Shown: in pieces, positions 9,030-16,914 of the stretch
Position numbering within the stretch: position 1 is the first letter of the stretch
Layout of the letters: the number at the start of each line of letters is the position of its first letter
Assembly: GCA_030674155.1 (NCBI GenBank)
Contig: CM060319.1
Span: 5,023,096-5,040,595 of the forward strand
Length of the DNA: 17,500 nucleotides
Direction: 5' to 3'
DNA from: Stramonita haemastoma
Lineage: Eukaryota > Mollusca > Gastropoda > Neogastropoda > Muricidae
Notes under the pieces: model-generated
Databases searched by the model: none
Told to the model about the DNA's origin: nothing
Seen by the model: only the letters and a program-made list of their open reading frames with translations
Made by a program: the position numbers and the translations under genes

Positions 9030-9907
9030 CGTTGAGAAAAAGACGGCCATTTTTCAGATCAAGTTTTCAAACATTTTAAAACGTACATTTCGTTTTTCCC
9101 CCCGACTAGTGTTAAATCTGACGAGGAGGCAGGCAACCCACGTAACTAGCAGTTTTTTCAGTTTCTCTCATTGCCAGTTCAAGCTCCCAGTCAATTTCCT
9201 GATTTAATTTATTTATTTATTCTTTTATATCGAGGATAACAGAATAAGCAATCATGTGCTTTTTTTCATCCGGTCCCCGTGTGTATGCAGTTTTGTAAAT
9301 ATTGTCATCTGTTCCCACCGGCACACGATGGCCTACTCTTACGAAAAGCGGAACAGGATTTAACGTGTGCGCAAGATGTTCTGCGTGCGTTCGCACACGG
9401 GGCCTCGGTTTAAAGTCTCATCCGAAGGACTTACAGACAGAAGCAAAAGACTGCCAGCTCTGGTTCCAGTATCTTGCTGTTAGATTGAGGCATTAGAGTG
9501 CAATACCTAATTCTCGGTGCTAAAGCCTTCAATCCAGCAAAGGAAAAAAATCCACAATTTTTACTGGGAGGGGGGGGGGGGGGGGGGGTAGGGTGTTAAT
9601 ATAATACACGTAGGAAATTGGAGTCGCAGATCGAACGTTCTGATACAATTTGCTGGGTGAAAAATTGAATCTTAGAATCAGAACACTTCTGCATTTATTA
9701 CTTCTGAACGGTACAGGGTGTTTTTTTTCTGGCAAAGGGTTTGTTTATTGGAACTAAAACCCTGAGATGGAAATGTTACGTGTTGATTTGTTGTTTCTTT
9801 TTTTTTTTTAATTTCTTTCCTTGGATGCGGTTTCAAGGTTCACCAATGGTGATATTTGTGTGCATGCGACCATTTTTCTCCCACGTTAAGGTAGCCGCGT
9901 TCCAATT
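9030..9907 (+). repeat. Dispersed repeat R, copy 2 (interrupted by a SINE)
   Basis: This is the longer R copy. It aligns with 3536-4076 on both sides of a 225-bp insertion, which itself matches the SINE A family elsewhere in the window. The alignment resumes after the insertion at AGAAGCAAA and runs on through CAGCTCTGG and GATTGAGGCATTAG. From 9472 onward the copy is duplicated in tandem. Confidence 0.65.
9208..9432 (-). mobile_element. SINE family A, 5'-truncated copy inserted in repeat R
   Basis: Read on the minus strand, the element runs from the central core (about 9432) to its AT-rich 3' tail (about 9208). It lacks the tRNA-derived head seen in the copy at 15953-16302. About 130 bases of core, from GTCATCTGTTCCC to CCGAAGGACTT on the plus strand, look identical to that copy. 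Loss of the 5' part is expected when LINE-mediated reverse transcription stops early. No clean target-site duplication was identified. The site without the insertion is preserved at about 3715-3735. Confidence 0.8.
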
Positions 9908-10352
9908 TCTTGCTGTTAGATTGAGGCATTAGAGTGCAATACCTAATTCTCGGTGCTAAAGCCTTCAATCCAGCAAAGGAAAAAAATCCACAATTTTTAC
10001 TGGGAGGGGGGGGGGGGGGGGGGGGGGGGGGTAGGGTGTTAATATAATACACGTAGGAAATTGGAGTCGCAGATCGAACGTTCTGATACAATTTGCTGGG
10101 TGAAAAATTGAATCTTAGAATCAGAACACTTCTGCATTTATTACTTCTGAACGGTACAGGGTGTTTTTTTTCTGGCAAAGGGTTTGTTTATTGGAACTAA
10201 AACCCTGAGATGGAAATGTTACGTGTTGATTTGTTGTTTCTTTTTTTTTTTTAATTTCTTTCCTTGGATGCGGTTTCAAGGTTCACCAATGGTGATATTT
10301 GTGTGCATGCGACCATTTTTCTCCCACGTTAAGGTAGCCGCGTTCCAATTTC
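9472..10352 (+). repeat. Exact two-copy tandem duplication (436 and 445 bp), differing in poly-G length
   Basis: Unit 1 is 9472-9907 and unit 2 is 9908-10352. By eye every base matches except a G run, which is 19 long at 9570-9588 and 26 long at 10006-10031. The measured shift before the run is 436 and after it 443, exactly the seven-base difference. A T12 run is also identical in both. The event is either very recent or an assembly artefact around the poly-G. Confidence 0.92.
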
Positions 10353-10359
10353 GGGGGTA

Positions 10360-10677
10360 GCGTTTAAACACGATGCCAGTGTGGCTGTGTTTGTTATCGA
10401 TTTCTTCGTCATACGTTCTTATTGGCATGAATAACTTTCTCTTCCAAAAGGCAGAACGAAATTAGAAGTGCGTAAAATGGTTTGCGTGTGTTGGCACGTG
10501 GGGCCTTGGTTTATAGTCTTATTAGGAGGACTTTTGGGGGGGATGAAGTCAGTGCTGATGTTTAGTAGTGGGAAAAAAATCCCCTTGAGCGGATGTCTCA
10601 GTGGTGGCTCGAACCCATTCTCAATCATGTGGTGGCAAATCATGACCGCAACACTCTGACCACCAGGTTATTCCGCC
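10360..10677 (-). mobile_element. SINE family A, diverged copy with tRNA-like head
   Basis: Read on the minus strand, a B-box-like GGTTCGAGCCA lies at 10605-10615 and an A-box-like TAACCTGGTGG at 10660-10670. Downstream, the core aligns with the 16-kb copy through TAGTC, GGGGCC, GCGTG, GGCAGAACG/AAGCGGAACAG and GTCAT...GTTC phrases, with many substitutions. The AT-rich tail is not visible. It is an older member of the family and directly abuts the R duplication. Confidence 0.65.
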
Positions 10678-10857
10678 TCTGACATTTTTTTTCGATTCCT
10701 GAAATTACTCTAAAAAGATCCACGCATTTTCTGTTCTTTCTTTCTTGTCTTTTTCAGGTTCTCCTTGAGCAGCATTCGATACTTGATTGAATCTAAGCAG
10801 GCTAGGGTTATTTTGGCTTGGCCGACTTGAGGTTGCAATATTTCGTTGCCAGACATG
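10678..10857. other. Unique sequence, no gene seen
   Basis: No gene or RNA recognised. Confidence 0.35.
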
Positions 10858-10923
10858 GAAAACTCAGCACACCCATGTAAGATAGCCATCGAAAACTCAG
10901 CACACCCATGTAAGATGGCCATT
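10858..10923 (+). repeat. Two-copy 33-bp tandem repeat
   Basis: The unit starting GAAAACTCAGCACACCC occurs at 10858-10890 and 10891-10923 with two substitutions, both near the end of the unit. The length is a multiple of three and a frame stays open through it on both strands, but no protein family is recognised. Confidence 0.9.
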
Positions 10924-11203
10924 TCAGCCTGGGATGTTCTGCTTTTCATGCATCAGGGAAAAAAAAACTTTCGTAGGAATCAAGATGGACACCAAATGCA
11001 AACAGGAAATACAGAGTCTGATGCAAAAAATGAAAATCTAGGAAATAAGTATTTTTCTTTTTGAAATTTAAGATCAAATCAATGATCTTAAAGTGAATGA
11101 TGGCAGAGAAATGCTGCAAGAGAAGACATTTTCGTCTTTCAGTTTTTCTTTTCCCTGAAAGAATATCAAGAGTTTATTAATTTATTTTAAGCTTAATGTA
11201 TTT
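10924..11203 (+). other. Unique A-rich sequence with possible coding remnant
   Basis: Two short frames look protein-like. One starts at ATG 10985 and encodes charged residues ending in a QEIQSLMQKMK-like run before a stop. The second begins near 11073 with DQINDLKVND in another frame. A frameshift between them could indicate a decayed coiled-coil segment, for example from a retroelement. No motif is diagnostic. Confidence 0.2.
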
Positions 11204-11495
<292 letters not shown>

Positions 11496-11657
11496 ACAAA
11501 GAAAAACTGAGACACCAAATTAGAAATACCAGACAGCTAGCCTGTTTTTCATTCCATTTTGAAAAGGTCACTTTTTAGTCACATTAACCACTTAAAAAAT
11601 GTATCCCAAAACAGCCACCTAATGTGAAATAACCTAAAATAGCTGACATTCCATCAA
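11496..11657. other. Unique sequence, no gene seen
   Basis: AT-rich. AAACAGCCACC near 11612 is shared with about 1177. Confidence 0.35.
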
Positions 11658-11923
11658 GGTTCGAATTCCTTTACACAAGAGTAGATACTCCCCAAAAGTC
11701 TTTCGGATGAGACTGTAAATCCGAGGTCCCGTGTGCGACAGCACGCAGAACATCTTGCGCACACGTTAAATCCTGTTCCGCTTTTCGTAAGAGTAGGCCA
11801 TTGTGTGCCTGTGGGAACAGATGACATATTTACAAAACTGCATAACACGGGGACTGGATGGAAAAAAGCACATGAGTGCTTATTCCATTATCCTCGATAT
11901 AAAAGAATAAAAAATAAAAAGAA

Positions 11924-11962
<39 letters not shown>

Positions 11963-11964
11963 AT
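11658..11964 (+). mobile_element. SINE family A, plus-strand copy with (AAAT)n tail
   Basis: A B-box-like GGTTCGAATTCC lies at 11658-11669, with no clear A box upstream, so the head is partial or mutated. The core at about 11695-11835 matches the reverse complements of 9208-9432 and 15953-16302 (GGATGAGACT, GAGGTCCCGTGTGCGA, CATCTTGCGCACACGTTAAA, CCTGTTCCGCTTTTCGTAAG). The 3' end reads TTATCCTCGATATAAAAGAA, followed by (AAAT)n at about 11921-11964. Head, core and A-rich tail are in the normal order for a SINE. Confidence 0.85.
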
Positions 11965-11965
11965 A

Positions 11966-12150
11966 CGCTGTAGCTTGTGAAAGGTCCAGGGGTTCGGAGC
12001 TCTTGGGTTCATCTCTGCCGTTCTACAAGACAGCAAGCAAACGTCTGGCTGCTAAAGTTTTGGGGATAATGTGACAAACTGAGGTACCATGTGCAGCATG
12101 CATTAAGCACATGCAAAGAATCCACAGCATCAAGAGTGTTAGCACTGTTA
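11966..12150 (+). mobile_element. Second SINE-like unit (family B) sharing the core signature
   Basis: Immediately after the SINE A tail comes a stretch with a B-box-like GGGTTCATCTC near 12004-12014. It is followed by GGGATAATGTGACAAACTGA, GAGGTACCATGTGCAGCATG and CATGCAAAGAATCCAC phrases. These correspond position by position to the GGATGAGAC...AAACCGAGG.CC.TGTGC core of SINE A. From memory this resembles a core found in gastropod SINEs, but the family name cannot be fixed here. It ends at an AAT/GAT-rich tract, a plausible 3' tail. Confidence 0.5.
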
Positions 12151-12151
12151 A

Positions 12152-12183
12152 ATAATGATAATATAATAATGATGATGATGATG

Positions 12184-12224
<41 letters not shown>

Positions 12225-12400
12225 TAATGATAATAAAAATAAAAAATGATGATGATATGATGATAATGATAATAAAATGATAATAAAATGATGATGATGA
12301 TAATGATATGATAATGATATATGATATAATAATAATAATAATAATATAATATATATAATAATAATAACTACTACTAATACTACTATATATATACCAACAA
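12152..12400. repeat. AAT/GAT trinucleotide and AT-rich array
   Basis: Impure ATA, ATG and AAT units with TATATA patches. It could have grown from the A-rich tail of the preceding SINE-like unit. The minus-strand 138-codon frame (12009-12425) is mostly Leu/Ile/His repeat and is not a gene. Confidence 0.85.
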
Positions 12401-12402
12401 CA

Positions 12403-12481
12403 TTAAATGTTAATGATGAGAGCAAACAAACAAAAAAAAGCTATGCATATTCTTCTTCCCTTATCTTTACCAATGAGCATT
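12403..12481 (+). repeat. Local repeat pair, copy 1
   Basis: ATTAAATGTT, AATGATGAGAGCAAACAAA, AAGCTATGCAT and TTCTT are followed immediately by CTTTACCAATGAG. The same blocks occur at 12829-12876 and 13200-13216, but separated there by the TTG/TTC array and about 200 further bases. The compact form is here. Confidence 0.75.
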
Positions 12482-12828
12482 TTGTGTCAAGAGCTCTCGT
12501 AGAACCAATTCTGTCTAATCCAGTGAAATTCAAATGCAATGCAATGCAAAAAAATACAAACTTGAGCAAAAAAAGGAGTTAACAAGGATAGAAAGAATGA
12601 GCCTAAACCCTCTGCCCCCAACTAAACCATGACAGCACACAACAGCAGCAGGTGCAGCTAAAGTCACTTGAAGGTGGCCTGAAAGAAAACTGATGAAGTG
12701 AATGAATGTAAATAAAAGCAATTCCTAATCCCCTTCTTTTTAAAAAAGAGAACCTACCCCAATAATAATGATGATAATGATAACAACAACACAGAACAAC
12801 AGCAACAGTACTATCTTAATTAAGTGGT
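12482..12828. other. Unique sequence, no gene seen
   Basis: Unique DNA with a small AAT/GAT/AAC patch at about 12759-12810. No exon supported. Confidence 0.35.
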
Positions 12829-12876
12829 CATTAAATGTTGAATGATGAGAGCAAACAAAAATTAAGCTATGCATTC
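12829..12876 (+). repeat. Local repeat pair, copy 2 (left part)
   Basis: ATTAAATGTTGAATGATGAG, then AGCAAACAAA and AAGCTATGCATTCTT match 12403-12450. The right part of the copy resumes at 13200-13216 (TATCTTTACCAATGAG). Confidence 0.75.
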
Positions 12877-12912
<36 letters not shown>

Positions 12913-13003
12913 TCTTCTTCTTCTTCTTCTTCTTCTTCTTTCTTCTTTTCTTCTTCTTCTTCTTCTTCTTCTTTCTTTTCTTCTTCTTCTTCTTCTTCTC
13001 TTT
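12877..13003. repeat. Compound (TTG)n(TTC)n microsatellite
   Basis: TTG units (about 12877-12910) change to TTC units (12911-13000) with single-base slips. The order is the same as at 4437-4690. Confidence 0.95.
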
Positions 13004-13529
13004 TCAATTATGAAGTATCATAGCATTGCACGAAAATGTTGTTTACCAAGTTTTCCAATTCATGCTGGTTGTTCAAGTACTATGTAAGCAATTTCAAAAG
13101 AGGCTATGGTGCTGTACAGAACTTACTACAACATGATAGCAAAAAATGTTCAGAACAATTTTATTAGATATGCTTTTCCAATTTAGATACAGTTTCCCTT
13201 TATCTTTACCAATGAGTAATCCAGGTAAATTATGTTAATCTAGGCTATACAACATTTTAAAAATAAAGCATGTATGAAGAGCACTTACTGGAACTGGGCT
13301 AAGCTAGGGCTGATCAAGGATTTGCATGGTCTCCAAATTTCCATCCACAGTAACATGACCTGCTGTAAATCAGTAAACTCTAGGAAAACAACAGTGATAA
13401 CGCCTACAGCAAAAATCCACTAAACATCAGAAGCATCAGAAGCAACAAAAACATCAAACCAAAACGCACCAAAGTGTTTTTATTGGTGCCATCCATTTTT
13501 TCCGGCACCCAGAAAAGAAAGAGGCAAAA
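13004..13529. other. AT-rich spacer, partly alignable to 4691-5167
   Basis: No gene seen. GGGCTAAGCTAGGGCTGATC near 13296 and CCATTTTTTCC near 13490 have counterparts upstream of the other GC-rich module. Includes the right part of local repeat copy 2 at 13200-13216. Confidence 0.35.
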
Positions 13530-13778
13530 ACGTGAGACCCCCTACGTTAGCTAATGGCGGCCCGGTCTGTGCGGATAAACACGGCCCTCCAGCACGCCTC
13601 ACAGCCTGCAGGGGCGGGCAGGCCAGAAAATGGCCTCGTTTGCCGGCAGCTAACCGTTTCTGGCCCTCCTCTGCTGGCCGCTGGTGTCTGCAGAGCTGTA
13701 CAGGCTGCCGGAGACTGACAAATGGCCGGGAATAAATCGGGTGTGAGGACATTGGCGTTCAGCTAATCTGTTCCCACA
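13530..13778 (+). repeat. GC-rich module, copy 2
   Basis: About 98% identical by eye to 5168-5418 in the same orientation. It is two bases shorter because of two single-base deletions (near 13685 and 13698). The boundary direct repeats here are closer to each other: CGTTAGCTAAT at 13545-13555 and CGTTCAGCTAAT at 13756-13767. Frames differ from copy 1, so no protein is conserved. The family is unrecognised. Confidence 0.75.
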
Positions 13779-13909
13779 CCTAGCACCCAGCTCTGCTTGC
13801 TGACTGGGTTTGGTCAACAAAAGGGGGTGTGATGAAATGAGAGAGAAAGCTAAACTGAGCCTCAGATGATAAATAATCGTAAACATAACACAAGACATTC
13901 CTGATAATG
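13779..13909. other. Unique sequence, no gene seen
   Basis: No recognisable feature. Confidence 0.35.
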
Positions 13910-14251
13910 CTACCATCCACAATCACAAACTAACATCCACCAAAATTGACGGCTAAGATTTTCAAATGCATTGAAGTCTCTTCTGGCTCTTTCTGTCATT
14001 CTAGGCAGCTTAAGAATAATCCAAAACCGTTTACAGGTCATTACAATGCAATCCACTCTGGTTCTGATAAATGAGAGTGGTCGCTGGCTCTTGTGGTCAA
14101 AATCAAGACAAGGTAACAGCCCTCTAGGTGACAACTGTGTGGTGCAAGACATGGTCACGGCTAAGGCAAAATGACTGCACATACTACTAGCTCTGTCAAC
14201 TAGGTACATAAAATATCTGGGGAAAAGAGAGAGACACAGAAAGAGAGACAT
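13910..14251 (-). other. Candidate exon-like open frame (unproven)
   Basis: An 113-codon minus-strand frame is not low-complexity in its central part. From about 14120 down to 13930 it encodes a mixed, charged sequence including RTRVDCIVMTCKRFW, ILKLPRMTERARRDF and NAFENLSRQFWW. A possible splice acceptor (CACCACACAG) lies near 14136-14145 in minus-strand sense, and a weak donor (GTTAGT) near 13930. The plus strand also has a 67-codon frame (13971-14174), so openness alone is weak evidence. I recognise no domain. It could be a real exon, a decayed gene or chance. Confidence 0.25.
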
Positions 14252-14473
14252 TGAAAAATATTTTCACACACACACACACAAAACACACAAACACAAACAT
14301 ATGCATACACACATCTCATTCCTCCTATTTCCTATGATAATACAGAATTTCTATGATAGGTTCACAAATTTGAAAAAAGTAAAAACAACAAAAAACCCAA
14401 GAAAAGTTGAAAATAATCCCCAGAAACGACAAGAAAGAAAAAAATGCAGAAGGGGAACAAGAAAGAAAAACCA
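14252..14473. other. A-rich sequence with short (CA)n
   Basis: (CA)n at about 14266-14300 with AAACAC interruptions, followed by A-rich unique DNA. No gene. Confidence 0.5.
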
Positions 14474-14506
<33 letters not shown>

Positions 14507-14546
14507 GGAGAGAGGAGGGAGAGAGGAGAGAGAGAGAGAGGAGAGG

Positions 14547-14601
<55 letters not shown>

Positions 14602-14606
14602 AGAGA
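14474..14606. repeat. (GA)n microsatellite with GG slips
   Basis: Nearly pure GA with regularly spaced GG interruptions. It encodes only Arg/Glu or Ser/Leu repeats. Confidence 0.95.
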
Positions 14607-14784
14607 TCCCTACTCTCAGGGGACACTCAAAAATGGATGGAGACATTGATACATCTCTTTTTGTACATTGGAGGAATCCAGTTTTTGCATAGAAGCAAAG
14701 ATTTCTACCGTTCTACGGTCCTGACTAATAAAAGGAGAAGAAACAGAAAGAATAGAAGACAGGAAAAGAGGGGCTGAGGGAAGG
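14607..14784. other. Unique sequence, no gene seen
   Basis: A short non-repeat interval between the GA repeat and the purine-rich block. Confidence 0.35.
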
Positions 14785-15475
14785 AAAGATGGAAGGAAAG
14801 GAAGAAGAAAGAAACAAAGAAAGAAAGAAAGAAGGAAAGAAAGAAAGAAGGAAAGAAAAAAAGAAGGAAGGCAGGAAGGAAGGGAGGGAGGAAGTAAAGG
14901 ACAGAAGGAAGAGGGGAAGGAAAGAACTGATATACATCGCTTACAGTTTGCGCAAGTGCTTCTGCATGTCATGAATACAAAAGATGAAAAGAAGAATAAA
15001 AGAAAGAATAAAAACACACAATAAAGCCAAAAAAGAGGAAAAATTGAAAGAAATGCAAAAGGTATAGGAGTGAATACGGAACTAGAAAGAAGAAAATAAG
15101 GCGAAAAAGAAAAGAAGGAAACGAAGTATAAAGATAGAAAGAAAAAGGATGAAAGAATGAATACATAATTGATAACATTACAAGAAAATAAAGAAGAGTA
15201 AAGAATCTAGAAAAAAAAGAAAAGAAAGATGGACCAACATAAAAATAACCATAGACTTAGTAAGAAAGAATGAAAGAAGAAAGAAATGGGTTAAAGAAAA
15301 ATCAAACAAACAAAACAACAAGATCAAACGAAAGGAAAGAAGAAAAAATGCATTAAAAATGGCAAGATATAGAAGCATAAAAAATTGAAGAAAGAGCGAA
15401 TTTTTCGAGAAGAGAAGCAAAAAACAAACAATAAGAAAAGCTAACACAAAAAAGAACAGAGAAAAGACCGGAAGG
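14785..15475. repeat. Purine-rich block seeded by GAAA/GGAA repeats
   Basis: GAAA and GGAA units are clear at about 14785-14905. From there to about 15475 the plus strand stays strongly A- and G-rich with few pyrimidines but no regular unit. This strand asymmetry over about 700 bases leaves long minus-strand frames rich in Phe, Leu and Ser, which I reject. It may be a long-decayed GAAA array. Confidence 0.65.
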
Positions 15476-15497
15476 AAGGATACACAGAGGTCAGGTT

Positions 15498-15792
15498 AAA
15501 AAACGGTAAAGGTGTCCCATAACTTAGGTGGTCGCAGGGGAGCGAGGTGTCAGAGACCTCAACTTCTCTAGGGGCCAGCATATTGAGGGCGGCGCCATCT
15601 CCTCTCCCTCGCTGCTTTACCTTCCCTGACCCTAAAGGGGGCAGGTACCCATTGACAGCTTGTGAAATGGGGGACTGCACTATAGCCAAGGCGCACAAAC
15701 GGTAACCCATCCAACTGGTAACCATGCTCGACGCTGCTTAACTTGACTGGGGAAAAGCGAGCGCCCTGACCACTTAGCTACCCCGCCCCCTC
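15498..15792 (-). mobile_element. Composite element: tRNA-like A box plus 5S rRNA-like segment
   Basis: Read on the minus strand, TAGCTAAGTGG at 15770-15780 fits the Pol III A-box consensus TRGCNNARYNGG. About 25 bases later comes AAGTTAAGCAGCGTCGAGC, then GGTTACCAGTTGGATGGGT and ACCG (15744 down to about 15700). These correspond to the internal control region of eukaryotic 5S rRNA (AAGTTAAGCA.CGTCG.GC, then TTGGATGGGTGACCG). Weaker 5S similarity may continue to GGCTATAG at about 15680. A further 175 bases of unidentified body end at TTTTTT (15503-15498). It is not a functional 5S gene, because the first half of 5S is missing. It most resembles a Pol III retroposon with a hybrid head. Confidence 0.6.
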
Positions 15793-15952
15793 GATACGCA
15801 GAGCACACATAGTAAATGATTGAGATGCTGATACAATCACACATAGTCAGTGCTTGAGATATTGATACAATAATCTCTTGCATTCCTTTGAATATGTGGA
15901 TATTGCATTCTTGAATATGGGCTGTGTAGAGAGAGATAGATAGATAGCTAGA
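15793..15952. other. Unique sequence with GATA units
   Basis: Near-repeated phrases GAGATGCTGATACAATCA and GAGATATTGATACAATAA occur at about 15821-15872, each close to CACATAGT. Three GATA units precede the SINE tail. Confidence 0.4.
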
Positions 15953-16302
15953 GATTTGATTTGATTTGATTTATTCTTTTATATCGAGGATAATGGGATA
16001 AGCACTCTTGTGCTTTTTTACATCCAGTCCCCGTGTGTATGCAGTTTTGTAAATGTCATCTGTTCCCACCGGCACACGATGGCCTACTCTTACGAAAAGC
16101 GGAACAGGATTTAACGTGTGCGCAAGATGTTCTGCGTGCGTTCGCACACGGGGCCTCGGTTTAAAGTCTCATCCGAAGGACTTGTGGGGAGAGTGGAGTC
16201 AGCACTGATGTTAACTCCAGGGAAAAAATCTCCTCGACCAGATTCGAACCCGGGTCTTCAAATTGCCAGCGCAATGTTCTGACCACTAGGCTATCCGCCC
16301 CC
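15953..16302 (-). mobile_element. SINE family A, near full-length copy
   Basis: On the minus strand, the 5' head has TAGCCTAGTGG at 16283-16293, an exact match to the A-box consensus TRGCNNARYNGG. GGTTCGAATCT at 16240-16250 matches the B box GGTTCGANNCC at all but one position. The core follows (AAGTCCTTCGGATGAGACTT, AAACCGAGGCCCCGTGTGCG, CTTGCGCACACGTTAAATCC), then CTCGATATAAAAGAATAAAT and a tail of AAATC units (15953-15973). Length is about 350 bp. The head abuts a (GA)n tract and AGAGA is present on both sides, so a short target-site duplication is possible but cannot be proved within GA repeat. Confidence 0.88.
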
Positions 16303-16450
<148 letters not shown>

Positions 16451-16763
16451 GTAACAAAACAAGAACATTCATACCACGGTCTCAGTTCAGGGGCATTGCT
16501 AACAAGTTTCAGTTTTCGGTTCCTACACACCAACATGTCACACGCAGCAGACAGTTTCACAGACCACAGAGCGCATCGCAGCCACCTGGTACACACTTCA
16601 CCAGCTGCACAGTCCAATGCCATCGTAAGCTCTCATGCTAGCTGCATGCTGAGTGTGTGGGTGTCATTCAATCCAATAGCTGTGACCAGTGCGCTCTGTT
16701 ATGACAGATGGAAGCATAGATCTTAATGTCTGTGCAAGATATGCCCACATTCACACACAAGTG
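16451..16763. other. Unique mixed-composition sequence, no gene supported
   Basis: Balanced base composition, and 76-codon (plus, 16496-16726) and overlapping minus-strand frames, but no recognisable domain or convincing splice sites. Confidence 0.4.
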
Positions 16764-16878
16764 TGTGTGTATGTGTGTGTGTGTTTATTTTATTTTATTT
16801 TTTTATATTGAGGATAATGTGTGTCAATGCATGTGTGTGTGTGTGTGCGTGTGTGTGTGTTTGTGTTTGTGTTTGTGT

Positions 16879-16914
<36 letters not shown>

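Noticed and set aside
9472..10352. LTR pair of a retrotransposon
   Set aside because: The two copies abut directly with no internal region, and I see no TG...CA ends, primer binding site or polypurine tract organisation.
10858..10923. CRISPR-like direct repeats
   Set aside because: There are only two directly abutting copies without spacers, in DNA with clear eukaryotic repeat content.
12009..12425. 138-codon minus-strand frame with hydrophobic runs resembling a membrane protein
   Set aside because: Leu, Ile and His runs come from the AAT/GAT array, and the remainder lies in the SINE-like unit.
14301..14777. 158-codon Arg/Glu-rich frame
   Set aside because: Its centre is (GA)n repeat and its ends are A-rich with no recognised domain.
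15680..15744. Genuine 5S rRNA gene
   Set aside because: Only the second half of 5S is recognisable, with several changes, and a tRNA-like A box replaces the first half.
16239..16302. Functional tRNA gene on the minus strand
   Set aside because: Both boxes are present, but the sequence continues directly into the SINE core and tail shared with other copies, so it is the SINE head.
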